Positions 26,812 through 35,738 are shown, counted from the stretch's first letter. The stretch is 64,000 nucleotides of DNA from Nocardioides sp. SLBN-35 (GCF_006715725.1 NZ_VFNU01000001.1:2976001-3040000), one strand, 5' to 3'. Made by a program: numbers and translations. Notes: a model not told the origin generated them from the sequence alone.

Positions 26812-27222
26812 ATGGACATCAGCATTCAGCACAGCTTCCTCCCGCAGACCGACCCCGAGGCCTCGCTGGCCTTCTACCGAGACGTGCTCGGCTTCGAGAT
26901 CCTCAACGACGTCGGCTACGGCGAGATGCGGTGGATCACCGTGGCGCCCAAGGGGCAGTCGACCCCGTCGGTCGTGCTCGCCCCGCCGGCGGCCGACCCC
27001 GGCATCACCGAGGACGAGAAGCGCGTGATCGCCGAGATGATGGCGAAGGGCACCTACGCCACGCTCGTGCTCAGCACCCCCGACCTCGACGGCACCTTCG
27101 ACCGGATCCAGGCCACCGGCGCCGAGGTGATCCAGGAGCCGATCGACCAGCCGTACGGCGTGCGCGACTGCGCCTTCCGCGACCCGGCCGGCAACCACAT
27201 CCGCATCAACCAGGCCGGCTGA
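26812..27222 (+). CDS. VOC-superfamily (glyoxalase/bleomycin-resistance-like) protein
   Basis: A 136-residue vicinal-oxygen-chelate protein with two beta-alpha-beta-beta-beta units. Metal-ligand positions appear near ISIQHSFL, with Glu in EMRWITV, and in the C-terminal FRDPAGNHIRI. It could be a dioxygenase, isomerase or ligand-sequestering protein. The ATG at 26812 is preceded by TAGCGT at leaderless spacing; a GTG at 26803 overlapping the araC stop is an alternative. Confidence 0.82.
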   Translation: MDISIQHSFLPQTDPEASLAFYRDVLGFEILNDVGYGEMRWITVAPKGQSTPSVVLAPPAADPGITEDEKRVIAEMMAKGTYATLVLSTPDLDGTFDRIQATGAEVIQEPIDQPYGVRDCAFRDPAGNHIRINQAG

Positions 27223-27233
27223 GCCGCGCGCCC

Positions 27234-27698
27234 ATGGCCGACTTCGACCCGCCCCCGGCGCGTGACCGTGCGACCCGGCAGGCCGACACGCGAGCCCTGC
27301 TGGCGACCCCCGCGGTCGACGTGTGGGTCGCCACGGCGTCCGCCGCCGGCGTACCCCACCTCGTGCCGGTGTCCCTGGCCTGGGTGGGGGAGCGGATCGT
27401 GGTCGCGGTCGAGGCGAGGTCGACCACCGCGCGCAACCTGCTCGCCTCCGGCGTCGCGCGCCTCGGCGTCGGTCCGACGCGCGACGTCACGATGATCGAC
27501 GCGGTGCTCGAGCGCTCGCTCGGCGTGGACGACGACGCCGGGCTGGGCGAGGCCTACGCGGCGCAGGCGGACTGGGACCCGCGCGGGCTGCCCGGCTACG
27601 TCTTCCTGGTGCTCCGGCCCGAACGGATGCAGGCCTGGCGCGAGTCCAACGAGATCGCGGGGCGCACGATCCTGAGGTCGGGGGACTGGCTGCCATGA
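27234..27698 (+). CDS. PPOX-class (pyridoxamine 5'-phosphate oxidase-like) F420/FMN-binding protein
   Basis: A 154-residue split-beta-barrel flavin-binding protein (VDVWVATASAAGVPHLVPVSL; IVVAVEARSTTARNLLASG; YVFLVLRPERMQAWRESNEI). Actinobacterial relatives use F420 or FMN in two-electron reductions. It begins 11 bp after the VOC gene and is probably in the same unit. Confidence 0.78.
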   Translation: MADFDPPPARDRATRQADTRALLATPAVDVWVATASAAGVPHLVPVSLAWVGERIVVAVEARSTTARNLLASGVARLGVGPTRDVTMIDAVLERSLGVDDDAGLGEAYAAQADWDPRGLPGYVFLVLRPERMQAWRESNEIAGRTILRSGDWLP

Positions 27699-27790
27699 CG
27701 GGTCGGTCCCGCTGATCGGGAGACACCTCTCCCCGGGCGGTCGCCGCCGCCACGCTCGGCTCTCGACCGTCCCCGAGCCGAGGAGTCCCG

Positions 27791-28261
27791 ATGTCCGACC
27801 CGCAGTCCGCCGACCGGTGGGCGATCATGGAGGTCCGCCACCGCTACATGCGCAGCGTGGACCTGCACGACTGGGACGCCGTCGCGGCGACCCTCGCGCC
27901 GGAGATGGTCGCGCGCTACCGGCCCGACCTGGTCACCGAGGGGGCCGACGCGCTGGTCGCCGAGCTGAGCAGCCGGCTCACCGACGAGCGGATCACCGTC
28001 CACCAGGTCGGCAACCCGAGCATCGAGGTCGACGGCGACGAGGCCAGCGGCACCTGGACGGTGTCGGACCGGACCGTGTGCACCGACGTCGGCTACGTCG
28101 TCGAGGGCGCCTCGCTCTCCACCGACCGCTACCGGCGCGACCCCGACCGGGGCTGGCTGATCACCGAGATCTCCTACCGCCGCTTCTGCGAGACCTCGGT
28201 GTCGCTGGCCGACCTGCCGAGCTTCCGGGTGCTGGCGACGCCGGCCGCCGGGCTCGGCTGA
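27791..28261 (+). CDS. NTF2-like (SnoaL/ring-hydroxylating-beta-like) protein
   Basis: A 156-residue single-domain cone-shaped NTF2-fold protein. The N-terminal helix-turn (AIMEVRHRYMRSVDLHDWDAV) and C-terminal beta strands (SLSTDRYRRDPDRGWLITEISYRRFCE) are typical. Members include dehydratases, isomerases and inactive binding proteins. GAGGAG lies upstream of the ATG. It is convergent with the sulfotransferase with no gap. Confidence 0.78.
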   Translation: MSDPQSADRWAIMEVRHRYMRSVDLHDWDAVAATLAPEMVARYRPDLVTEGADALVAELSSRLTDERITVHQVGNPSIEVDGDEASGTWTVSDRTVCTDVGYVVEGASLSTDRYRRDPDRGWLITEISYRRFCETSVSLADLPSFRVLATPAAGLG

Positions 28262-29413
28262 TCAGCGCAGGGCGAGCTCGGGGAAGGCCGTCAGGTAGCG
28301 GTCGAACCGCTCGGTGACCTCGCCGGCGCTCAGCCCGAACTCCTCGAGGGAGTAGGCGTGGTCGGGTCGGCGGTCCCCGCGCCGGCTCACGTCGTCGGCC
28401 GCCGTCACCGCGGCGTGGGCCTCGTCGTCGAACGGCAGCCGGAAGGCGTCGTACAACCGCTCGACGGTGCCGACCGGGTCGGCGACGAACTCCTCGTAGC
28501 GCACGTCGGCGAACTGGGCCGGGTCGTAGGTCGCCCGCGCGTCGAGGAACCGGTCGGTGGCGCCGGCCCACAGGTCCAGGCTGTCGCGCCCGACGGTCGC
28601 GGCCTCGAAGACGGTCGAGTTCCCGGCCGAGGTCTTCGACGTCAGGCTGCTGACCGACGCGACGACCGTGCGCGGGTCGCGGTGGGTCTGCACCACCAGC
28701 GCGTCGGGGTAGGCCGCCATCAGCGCGTCGAGCGAGAACAGGTGGCCCGGGTTCTTGAGGACCCAGCGCTTCTCGGGGCTGGTCATCCCGATCAGCTGGA
28801 GGATCCGGCGGTGCCGGCGGTAGCTGCCGCCGAGGTCCTGCTCACCGAGCCAGGAGGTGTACGACGGCAGGTGGGCCACGCTCGGGAACGCGAGCGAGCG
28901 CATCGACTGGTGCTCCAGCCACCAGCACTCCTCGACCACCTCGGGCGCCATGAAGTGCATGCCCTTCAGGCCGGGGACGGCGGCGTTGCGGCGGTCGATC
29001 TGGTCCTGCATCGCCTGGAAGTCGGGGCTCGACGCCCAGTGGTCGCGCAGCGGACGCGGCTGGGGCGCGGCGGCCAGCCAGAGCTGGAGGCCCTGGTGGC
29101 GCGGGTCGGCGCACAGGAGGCGGTGCAGGGCCGTCGTACCGGAGCGGGGCAGGCCGGTGACGAAGATCGGCCGGGTCACCGGCGTCTCCGCGTGCGCGGG
29201 GTGCTCGCGCCAGGCGGCCTCGGTGCGCAGCCGGCCGGCGAGCGCGTTGGCCAGGGCGCCCTCGACCTTGGCGCGGCCCTTGTCGGTCAGCCCCGCCTCG
29301 TGCTCGTAGCCGTCGAGGAGGGCGTGCAGCCCCTCGACGTACTCCCGGTCGCCGAAGTCGGTCAGTCCGGTCCGGGTCGTGGCGCGCTCGTGCAGCTCGT
29401 CGGCCAGGTTCAT
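28262..29413 (-). CDS. Sulfotransferase family protein
   Basis: A 383-residue PAPS-dependent sulfotransferase-like protein. The 5'-phosphosulfate loop is seen in IFVTGLPRSGTTALHRLL (about residue 80-97) and the 3'-phosphate motif in VVQTHRDPRTVVASVSSL. The mycobacterial/actinobacterial type acts on lipid or steroid-like substrates, but none can be named here. ATG 29413 is favoured because GGAG lies 6 bp upstream; ATG 29425, which overlaps the SDR stop, is an alternative. Third gene of an operon with an SDR and a DUF1214 protein. Confidence 0.85.
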   Translation of the reverse strand: MNLADELHERATTRTGLTDFGDREYVEGLHALLDGYEHEAGLTDKGRAKVEGALANALAGRLRTEAAWREHPAHAETPVTRPIFVTGLPRSGTTALHRLLCADPRHQGLQLWLAAAPQPRPLRDHWASSPDFQAMQDQIDRRNAAVPGLKGMHFMAPEVVEECWWLEHQSMRSLAFPSVAHLPSYTSWLGEQDLGGSYRRHRRILQLIGMTSPEKRWVLKNPGHLFSLDALMAAYPDALVVQTHRDPRTVVASVSSLTSKTSAGNSTVFEAATVGRDSLDLWAGATDRFLDARATYDPAQFADVRYEEFVADPVGTVERLYDAFRLPFDDEAHAAVTAADDVSRRGDRRPDHAYSLEEFGLSAGEVTERFDRYLTAFPELALR

Positions 29414-29424
29414 CGTGTGCTCCA

Positions 29425-30216
29425 TCAGTGGTGGGTCGCGCCGGACGTGACGTCGAGGCACTGCCCGGTGATCGCCCGGGCGAGGTCGGAGGCGAGGAAC
29501 ACCGCCGCGTCGGCGATCTCCTCGGGGCGGGGCAGGCGCCGCAGGTCGGTGTCGGCGGCGATCTCGTCGTGGATCACCTCGGGTGTCACCCCGCGGGCCC
29601 GCGCCGCCTTCGCGAAGCTGGCCTCGACGGCGTCGCCCATGATGTAACCCGGGGCGATCGAGTTGACCCGCACGCCCTGCGGGCCGAGCTCGATGGACAG
29701 GCCGCGGGCCAGCGCGAGCAGACTGGCCTTGGTCATCCGGTAGGCGCCGAACCGGGGGAGCCGGTTGCGCACGATCATCGAGTTCACCACGACGACCGAG
29801 CCCCTGCTCGCCACGAGTGCGGGCGCGGCACGGCGCACCATCTCCAGCGCCATCAGCGGCGAGGCGAGCTCGTCACGGACCCGGTCGAGACCGCTGTCGA
29901 GGAGGTTCTCCCGGCTGGGCGGGAGGTAGGCGTTGTGCAGCACCGCGTCGAGCCGGCCGAGCTCGGCCAGCGTCGTGTCGACGAGGTGGCCGACCGCGAC
30001 GGGATCCGCCAGGTCGGTCGGTACGACGACCGCGCGGCGCCCGGTGGCACGCACCTCCTGCGCGACGGCGCCGAGACGCTCGGCGTTGCGAGAGGCGAGC
30101 ACCACGTCCGCGCCGGCGATCGCGCTGCGGACCGCGAGGGCCTGGCCCAGGCCGGGGCCCACGCCCGCCACCAGGACGGCCTTGCCGGCGAGGACGCCGG
30201 TCACCGGGTCCGTCAT
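29425..30216 (-). CDS. SDR family oxidoreductase
   Basis: A 263-residue short-chain dehydrogenase/reductase. The cofactor loop is unusual (VAGVGPGLGQALA in place of TGxxxGIG), followed by VLASRNAERLG, LHNAYLPPSRENLL where NNAG is expected, catalytic Ser in VVVNSMIVRN and Tyr-Lys in GAYRMTKAS. The altered NNAG motif makes it atypical. The start overlaps the DUF1214 gene by 4 bp. Confidence 0.82.
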   Translation of the reverse strand: MTDPVTGVLAGKAVLVAGVGPGLGQALAVRSAIAGADVVLASRNAERLGAVAQEVRATGRRAVVVPTDLADPVAVGHLVDTTLAELGRLDAVLHNAYLPPSRENLLDSGLDRVRDELASPLMALEMVRRAAPALVASRGSVVVVNSMIVRNRLPRFGAYRMTKASLLALARGLSIELGPQGVRVNSIAPGYIMGDAVEASFAKAARARGVTPEVIHDEIAADTDLRRLPRPEEIADAAVFLASDLARAITGQCLDVTSGATHH

Positions 30217-31409
30217 GCCATCATCCGGTCGCCCACGGCGGCCTGGCGCGCGGCGATCCGCTGTGCCCACTGCGCGGAGGTGACCCGCTGCTGGTCGTGG
30301 AAGGGCAGTCGCCGCGCGAGCTCGGCGTACGGGACGACCTCGGTGGTCGGTCCGTCCTCGGCGGTGAGCGGGCGGTCTACGCGCTGCCAGCGGATCTGGA
30401 GGTAGCCCTCGGTGAGGCCGGTGGTCTCCAGCCAGTTGGCCAGGCCGGGGTCCTGGCGGCTCACGACGAACCGGATCCGGCCGTCGGGGTCCACCTGCGC
30501 CTGGTCGGCGGTGAGGCTGGTCTGGTGGTCGACGTAGTCGAGGGAGACGTACCACTTCGTGCCGAGCTGCATGCCCTGGTACGGCATGCCGGACGCCGGG
30601 ACCGTGATGACCAGCGCCTGGTCGTCGGCGAGGTCGAAATGGCCGGCGGAGCTGTACTGGCTGGCCAGGCCGCCGGGCGTGATCTTCGGTGCGTACATCG
30701 TGTTGACCGGCTGGTCGAGGTAGAACCGCTCGACGAACTCGAGGAACGTGCGGGCGTAGCCGAGGAGGGTGCGCGCGGCGCGGGCGTAGCGGGCCTCGAT
30801 GGCCGCCAGGGTGACCGGCACGCCGGGCACGCCGATCCGGTCGGCGCGCTGGACGCGCAGGGTGCCGGCCCGCTCGGACGTCCAGTCGCTGAAGGTCTGG
30901 CGCACCAGCAGCCGCTGGGCGTCGGGGGACAGGGTGAAGTAGCCGGGGCCGCCGTCCTCGCGCGGCCCGAACCGGATCTCGAAGCTGCCGTCGTCGGCGA
31001 CCGGGAAGTCACGGTCGTCGAAGGCCAGGTGACTCGCGGGCGCGGTGTTGCCGGCGTGGGAGCCGGCGAGCACCTGGAAGACGAGGTCGGCGCTGGAGCC
31101 GCGGTTGCCGGTGACGACGTACTCCGCGTCGCCGGAGATCTGTGCGGCGAAGTAGAGCGTGTCCGGGTTGTCGAGGCCCATCTTCGTCCACTGCGTGGAG
31201 GGCCGGGCGAAGTGCGGGTCGGCCGGGTCGCTCGCCCACGCACTCGCCAGGCCGACCCGGACCAGGCCGGCGAGGTAGTCCAGGCCCTCCGCGACGTCGC
31301 GCTCGGTGCGGACGTGCGGCGCGGCGAGGAGCACCCGCTCCGCCTCCTGGATCGCCTCCGCGAGCAGGGCGGTGCCGGCACTGGTCGTGATCTGGGTCTC
31401 TTGCGTCAC
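30213..31409 (-). CDS. DUF1214-domain protein
   Basis: A 398-residue protein whose C-terminal part resembles the DUF1214 domain (beta-rich, with WYVSLDYVDHQTSLT and LQIRWQRVDRPLT). The N-terminal region contains ASDPADPHFARPSTQWTKMGLDNPDTLYF, also typical. No signal peptide is present. The biochemical function of the family is unknown. First gene of the DUF1214-SDR-sulfotransferase operon, which suggests modification of one small hydrophobic molecule. Confidence 0.7.
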   Translation of the reverse strand: MTQETQITTSAGTALLAEAIQEAERVLLAAPHVRTERDVAEGLDYLAGLVRVGLASAWASDPADPHFARPSTQWTKMGLDNPDTLYFAAQISGDAEYVVTGNRGSSADLVFQVLAGSHAGNTAPASHLAFDDRDFPVADDGSFEIRFGPREDGGPGYFTLSPDAQRLLVRQTFSDWTSERAGTLRVQRADRIGVPGVPVTLAAIEARYARAARTLLGYARTFLEFVERFYLDQPVNTMYAPKITPGGLASQYSSAGHFDLADDQALVITVPASGMPYQGMQLGTKWYVSLDYVDHQTSLTADQAQVDPDGRIRFVVSRQDPGLANWLETTGLTEGYLQIRWQRVDRPLTAEDGPTTEVVPYAELARRLPFHDQQRVTSAQWAQRIAARQAAVGDRMMA

Positions 31410-31457
31410 CCAGCGGAAACTAGGGAGCGGCGCTCGGCGCCCGAGCAGGGGTCCCGC

Positions 31458-33629
31458 TCATCGGGACCCCTCGATCACCACCAGGCGCTGGGTGGCGCGG
31501 GTCATCGCGACGTACCTGTCGACGGCACCCTCGATGCCCGTCCCGAACCGCTCCGGCTCGACGAGGACGACGAGGTCGAACTCGAGCCCCTTGGCATGCT
31601 CGGGGCTGAGCGAGCGGACCCTGGCCGTCGGCGTGAGCCCGGGATCGCCGATGACGCAGGCGATGCCCTCGGGATGGGTCCGCTCCCACTCGTCGAGGAT
31701 CGCCGGGAGGTCGGTGCGAACGGCGTACTCGACCGGAACTCCCGTGCTGCGGACCGAGGTCGGGACGTTCGCGTCGGGGAGCACGGCACGGATCACCGGC
31801 GCCGCCGCCTCCATGACCTCGGCCGGGGTGCGGTAGTTCACGGTGAGCGAGGCGAGGTCGACGTCGTGGAGGCCGGCCCGCTCGAGCCGCTCCGTCCAGG
31901 TCTCGGTGAACCCGTGCCGCGCCTGGGCCCGGTCGCCGACCACGGTGAAGCTGCGCGACGGACAGCGGCGCAGCAGCATCTGCCACTCGGCGTCGGTGAG
32001 CTCCTGGGCCTCGTCGACGACGACATGGGCGAACGGGCCGGCGTACCGGTCCGGGTCGGCGGCCTGCCCGGACTGCTGGTCGCCGGCGGCGAGGGCGCCG
32101 CGCAGGTCGGTGCCGCGGAGCATCGACATGATCATCATGTCGGAGTCGTCGGTCGCGATCAGGTGGTCGACGACCCTGTCCATCTCCTCCCGCTCCCGGG
32201 CGGCGGTGGCCTCCTGGCGGCGCCGGGCGCGAGCCGCCTCGGGGTCGCCGAGCCGGGCCCGTGCGGCGTCGAGGAGGGGGAGGTCCGCGGTGGTCCAGGC
32301 CTGCGGTGGCCTCCTGCGGAGGGTGGCGACCTCGTCAGGGGAGAGCCAGGGGGCGCAGTGGCGCAGGTACGCCGGGACCTCCCACAGGTCACCGACGACG
32401 TCGCTCGCCTCGAGCATCGGCCACGCCTTCGCCACCGCGTCGACCAGCTCGCCGTTGCGGCGCAGGGAGCGGCGCAGCTGCTCCTCGGTCGCGTCGGTGT
32501 CGTCGTGCTTGTCGACGAGGATGTCGAGCAGCGCCTCCCAGACCTGGTCCCGGCCCTCGTTGTGAGGCGTGCCGGGGTCCGGTGCTCCGAACGCCTCGGC
32601 CCAGTCACTGGCGCTGAGCCATACGTCGGACCAGTCGGTCGCCACCACCATGCCCTCGGTCGGCGGCTCCTCGTAGAGCCGCACCGCCGGCTCGACGGCG
32701 CCGACCATCCGGGCGTCCGCCTTGAGCCGGGCGACCTCGGGGTCGGTCTCCTCGGCTGCCGCCGCGCCCTCGGCGACGAGGTTGCGCAGCGTGCAGGTGC
32801 GCACGCCCTCCTCGCCGAGACCGGGCAGCACGTCGGCGACGTAGGAGAGGTAGGGCTCGTGCGGGCCGACGAAGAGGACGCCGCCGCGGCCCTCGCCGAG
32901 CCGCGGGTCGGCGTACAGCAGGTAGGCGGCGCGGTGCAGCGCGACCACGGTCTTGCCCGTGCCGGGGCCGCCGTCGACGACGAGGGTGCCGCGCGAGCCG
33001 GCGCGGATGATCGCGTCCTGGTCGGCCTGGATGGTGGCGAGCACGTCGCGCATCCGCTCCGAGCGACTCGTGCCGAGGCTCGCGACGAAGGCGGACTGGT
33101 CGTCGAGGGCGGCGCCGGCGGCGGCGAGCGCGTCGGCGGTGAAGACCTCGTCCCAGTAGTCGGTGACCCGGCCGTTCGTCCAGCGGTACCGGCGCCGGCT
33201 GGCCAGGCCCATCGGACTGCCGTGGGTGGCGCCGAAGAACGGCTCGGCCGCCGGGGAGCGCCAGTCGACGAGGAGGCGCCGGCCCTCGGCGTCGGTCAGT
33301 CCGAAGCGGCCGATGTGGACCGTCTCGCCGGCGGTGGTGACCATGCGACCCAGGCACAGGTCGAGCCGGTAGCGGCGCAGGGCCCGGAGGCGAGTGCCGA
33401 GCCGGTGCACCTCGAGGTCGCGGTCCATGGCCTCCTGGCCGCTGCCGCCGGGCTGTCGTCGTACGTCGGCCAGGCGGTCCTCGAGGTCGGCGACGGTGTC
33501 CTCGAGGCTGGCCTCGATCGCGGCGAAGTGCTGTTCGTCGGTGGCGATGAGGGCGGGGTCGGCCTTGGCCGGGTGGTCGTGCAGGTCGAACGCGCGGGTC
33601 GTCGCGTGGGTCAAATCATCAGCTCCCAT
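31458..33629 (-). CDS. helR: HelR-type RNA polymerase-recycling ATPase (HelD family)
   Basis: A 723-residue superfamily 1 helicase-like protein of the HelD class. An N-terminal coiled coil (about residues 28-95) would enter the RNA polymerase secondary channel. Walker A is GGPGTGKT (220-227), Walker B VVVDEAQELT, and later motifs include FTVVGDRAQA, SLTVNYRTPAEV and VAMTRATQRLVV. HelD proteins dislodge stalled polymerase; the actinobacterial HelR branch also displaces rifamycins and is induced through the rifamycin-associated element (RAE). An RAE-like palindrome is present 53 bp upstream, which favours HelR over a generic HelD or UvrD-like helicase. Confidence 0.88.
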   Translation of the reverse strand: MGADDLTHATTRAFDLHDHPAKADPALIATDEQHFAAIEASLEDTVADLEDRLADVRRQPGGSGQEAMDRDLEVHRLGTRLRALRRYRLDLCLGRMVTTAGETVHIGRFGLTDAEGRRLLVDWRSPAAEPFFGATHGSPMGLASRRRYRWTNGRVTDYWDEVFTADALAAAGAALDDQSAFVASLGTSRSERMRDVLATIQADQDAIIRAGSRGTLVVDGGPGTGKTVVALHRAAYLLYADPRLGEGRGGVLFVGPHEPYLSYVADVLPGLGEEGVRTCTLRNLVAEGAAAAEETDPEVARLKADARMVGAVEPAVRLYEEPPTEGMVVATDWSDVWLSASDWAEAFGAPDPGTPHNEGRDQVWEALLDILVDKHDDTDATEEQLRRSLRRNGELVDAVAKAWPMLEASDVVGDLWEVPAYLRHCAPWLSPDEVATLRRRPPQAWTTADLPLLDAARARLGDPEAARARRRQEATAAREREEMDRVVDHLIATDDSDMMIMSMLRGTDLRGALAAGDQQSGQAADPDRYAGPFAHVVVDEAQELTDAEWQMLLRRCPSRSFTVVGDRAQARHGFTETWTERLERAGLHDVDLASLTVNYRTPAEVMEAAAPVIRAVLPDANVPTSVRSTGVPVEYAVRTDLPAILDEWERTHPEGIACVIGDPGLTPTARVRSLSPEHAKGLEFDLVVLVEPERFGTGIEGAVDRYVAMTRATQRLVVIEGSR

Positions 33630-33681
33630 GGGGGTTTCGCGGCTCCGCCGCTCGGCGGAGACCGGGATTCTGCCTGCTCCA

Positions 33682-33704
33682 GGGGGCCTTGCGGCAAGAC
33701 CCCC
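33682..33704. promoter_or_regulatory. Rifamycin-associated element (RAE)-like inverted repeat
   Basis: The site has arms GGGGG...CTTGC and GCAAG...CCCCC around a central G, with one mismatched pair. It matches the known form of the RAE (GGGG-CTTGC-n-GCAAG-CCCC) found before rifamycin-inactivating genes and helR in actinomycetes. It lies between helR and a possible -10 TATAGC (33715-33710, minus strand), downstream of the presumed transcription start. Confidence 0.75.
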
Positions 33705-33764
33705 TGTGCGCTATACGTTGAGTACGGAGGGAGCTGTGTCGGTGGGGCCCGGTAGAACCGGAGC

Positions 33765-34226
33765 ATGAGCCGAGACCTCCAGATCACGTTCGACTGCCAC
33801 GACCCGCGCGCTCTCTCGAGGTTCTGGAGCGCGGTGCTGGGCTACGCCATCCCGGGCCCGCCGGGGGTGCCGCTCGCCGAGGGGGAGGATCCGCTGGCGG
33901 CGTGGGACGCCTTCCTCGAGCGGATCGGGGTTCCGGAGTCCGAGCGGAACTCACGCTCGGCGATCGAGGACCCCGACGGGACCCGACCACGGGTGTTCTT
34001 CCAGCGGGTGCCCGAGGACAAGGTGGTCAAGAACCGGGTGCACCTCGACGTGCGCGCCGCGCCCGGGCTGGCGGGCGACGAGCGGATGGCGACTCTCGAG
34101 GCGGAGTGCACCCGCCTGGTCGGCCTCGGCGCCCGGCGGATCGGGCGGTTCGAGCCGGAGCCGCCGATGGGTGGTGGGCACATCGTGATGGCCGACCCCG
34201 AGGGGAACGAGTTCTGCCTGGACTGA
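33765..34226 (+). CDS. VOC-superfamily protein
   Basis: A 153-residue glyoxalase-like protein (ITFDCHDPRALSRFWSAVLGY at the N-terminus; VFFQRVPEDKVVKNRVHLDV in the middle; MADPEGNEFCLD at the end). The two-unit VOC form is complete. It is divergent from helR across 135 bp that contain the RAE-like site, so rifamycin-linked co-regulation is conceivable but unproven. Its end lies next to the IS110-type insertion. Confidence 0.85.
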   Translation: MSRDLQITFDCHDPRALSRFWSAVLGYAIPGPPGVPLAEGEDPLAAWDAFLERIGVPESERNSRSAIEDPDGTRPRVFFQRVPEDKVVKNRVHLDVRAAPGLAGDERMATLEAECTRLVGLGARRIGRFEPEPPMGGGHIVMADPEGNEFCLD

Positions 34227-34563
34227 TATGTAGGTCTTTCCTGTCAAGTGGCAGGGTGAAGCGCCGCCACGGCTGGTTGTCGTGGCGGCGCTTCTGTTCT
34301 GGCCTGGGGGTGCCGGTTCGTTTTGAGCGGGTCTGTCGACGCACGTGGTCAGACTGATATGCGCGGGTTGGTTACCGCAGGGCCGCGATTCGGCGGGAGC
34401 GCTGCGCTGGTGTCTGAGGTCGAGCGTCACGAACACGGCACGAACAAGGTCGTTGGCCGGTGCGTGGCTCACAGTCCAGGCGCGGGTCGGCTCCAGCACG
34501 TTGCTGTCGACGAGTCGGCGGTCCGGGCCAGAAGCTTCAGGGGCCGGGCGTCAGTCGGGCAGT
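34227..34563. other. Non-coding right flank of the IS110-type element with a strong hairpin
   Basis: No gene is visible in these 337 bp. A perfect 14-bp stem (34258-34271 with 34281-34294, 9-nt loop) is followed by TGTTCT and could terminate the VOC gene or belong to the mobile element. The 10-mer GACTGATATG occurs at 34221-34230, over the VOC stop, and again at 34352-34361, bracketing a 121-bp segment. Confidence 0.45.
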
Positions 34564-35656
34564 TCAATCGGGCAGGGTGGCCAGGGACCAGCACCAGCCG
34601 GCCAGCTCACGCGCGATCGCGGTGCTCGCCACGGTGTGCTTCTTCTTCCGGGCGCTCATCGTGACCCAGCGCTGGTGAAGGCGCTGGTTCCCGGCATGGG
34701 CACGCGCACGGGCCGCTGCGGGGGCTTGGTCCCAGCGGGCCTGGAGGAGTCTTGCCCACCAGATAGCGACGCTGGTGATGCCAGGCCGCCTCGACCAGCA
34801 GCCGTCGGACGTGGGTGTTGCCGGCCTTGGTGATGCTCCCTTGGCGGCGCGACTGGCCGCTGGAGTGCTCGGACGGCACCAGTCCGAGGTAGGCGCCGAT
34901 GCTGGCACCGGTGAACCGTTCCCAGTCACCGATCTCGACCGCGAGCGCGAACGCGGTCAACGTCGAGACACCGCGCAGGCACCACAGCTTGCGCACGATC
35001 GGTGTGAACTCGGACTCGGTAGCCATCGCGGTGATGGTCGCGTCGAGCCGGTCGCGGCGAGCCACCGCGAACGCGACCGCTTCCAGATCGGCCTCATAGG
35101 CGGCACGAGTGCCGGCCTGGTGGGGCAGGTCGAACCGGATCCGGCGCAGCCACGCCTCGTGAACGCCGGTCCACGCCCGCCCGCCGTAGTAGACGTGCCC
35201 GTGGCGCAGCAGCAGCTTGGATACCCGGTGCCTGGCCCGGAGCAGGTCGACGCGAACGTCTTCGCGTGCCCGGACCAGGTCACGCGCGGCCTCTTGGGTC
35301 ACCGTCGGCACCCGCACGCTGGTGATCTGTCCGACCCGCAACAACTGGGCCAGCAACAACGCGTCCTTGGCGTCGGTCTTGACCCGATCGCCCGAAGGTC
35401 GGGTCAGCTTCGAAGGAGCCGCGACCTCGCAGCGGATCCCGGCCGCGGTCAACGCCCGGTACAGTCCGAACCCGGTCGGGCCGGCCTCGTAGGTGGCTGC
35501 GACCGGACCGGGCAGGGTCCGCAACCACTTGATGACTTCCTCGTGGGCTGGCACGAGGGTCGTCTTGAACACCTCGCCCGTCACCGAATCCAGACCGGTC
35601 GCCACGACCGACCGTGCGTGCACATCGAGCCCAACACTCGTACGCTCAACAATCAC
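34564..35656 (-). pseudogene. IS110-family transposase, frameshifted near the C-terminus
   Basis: The GTG at 35656, with AGGAGG upstream, begins a transposase with the RuvC-like DEDD domain (VGLDVHARSVVATGLD; ATYEAGPTGFGLYRAL; KTDAKDALLLAQLL) and the C-terminal Transposase_20 domain (LWCLRGVSTLTAFALAVEIGD; GLVPSEHSSGQSRRQGSITK; the serine belongs to the active site). After RYLVGKT (about 34750) this frame becomes Pro/Ser-rich, whereas the family C-terminus (LLQARWDQAP ... RKKKHTVASTAIARELAGW) continues in another frame to a stop at 34564. A one-base indel near 34745-34765 therefore breaks the gene, unless it is a sequencing error. Without the C-terminal helix the enzyme is probably inactive. 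Confidence 0.8.
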
Positions 35657-35738
35657 CGGGGCCTCCTTACGACTGTGGATAGGCCGAGCAGGCGGCCCCT
35701 GCTCGGTAACCCACGAACATGCGCAAGAGAGGCCCCGG
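35656..35738 (-). ncRNA. Candidate IS110 bridge RNA region (structured 5' end)
   Basis: Directly upstream of the transposase start are nested stems: an outer 10-bp pair CCGGGGCCTC (35656-35665)/GAGGCCCCGG (35729-35738) and an inner 9-bp hairpin CCGAGCAGG (35684-35692)/CCTGCTCGG (35698-35706). IS110 elements encode a bridge RNA in this non-coding end that pairs with donor and target DNA. The outer stem also covers the transposase ribosome site. Assignment rests on position and structure only. Confidence 0.4.

Noticed and set aside
29817..33755. A very long open frame on the plus strand opposite the DUF1214 gene and helR
   Set aside because: It is antisense to well-recognised genes, has Arg/Gly/Val-rich low-information sequence and no domain. 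Long antisense frames are expected in ~70% GC DNA. The same reasoning removes similar frames opposite ureC, urtA, the HTH-MurA gene and the acyl-CoA ligase.
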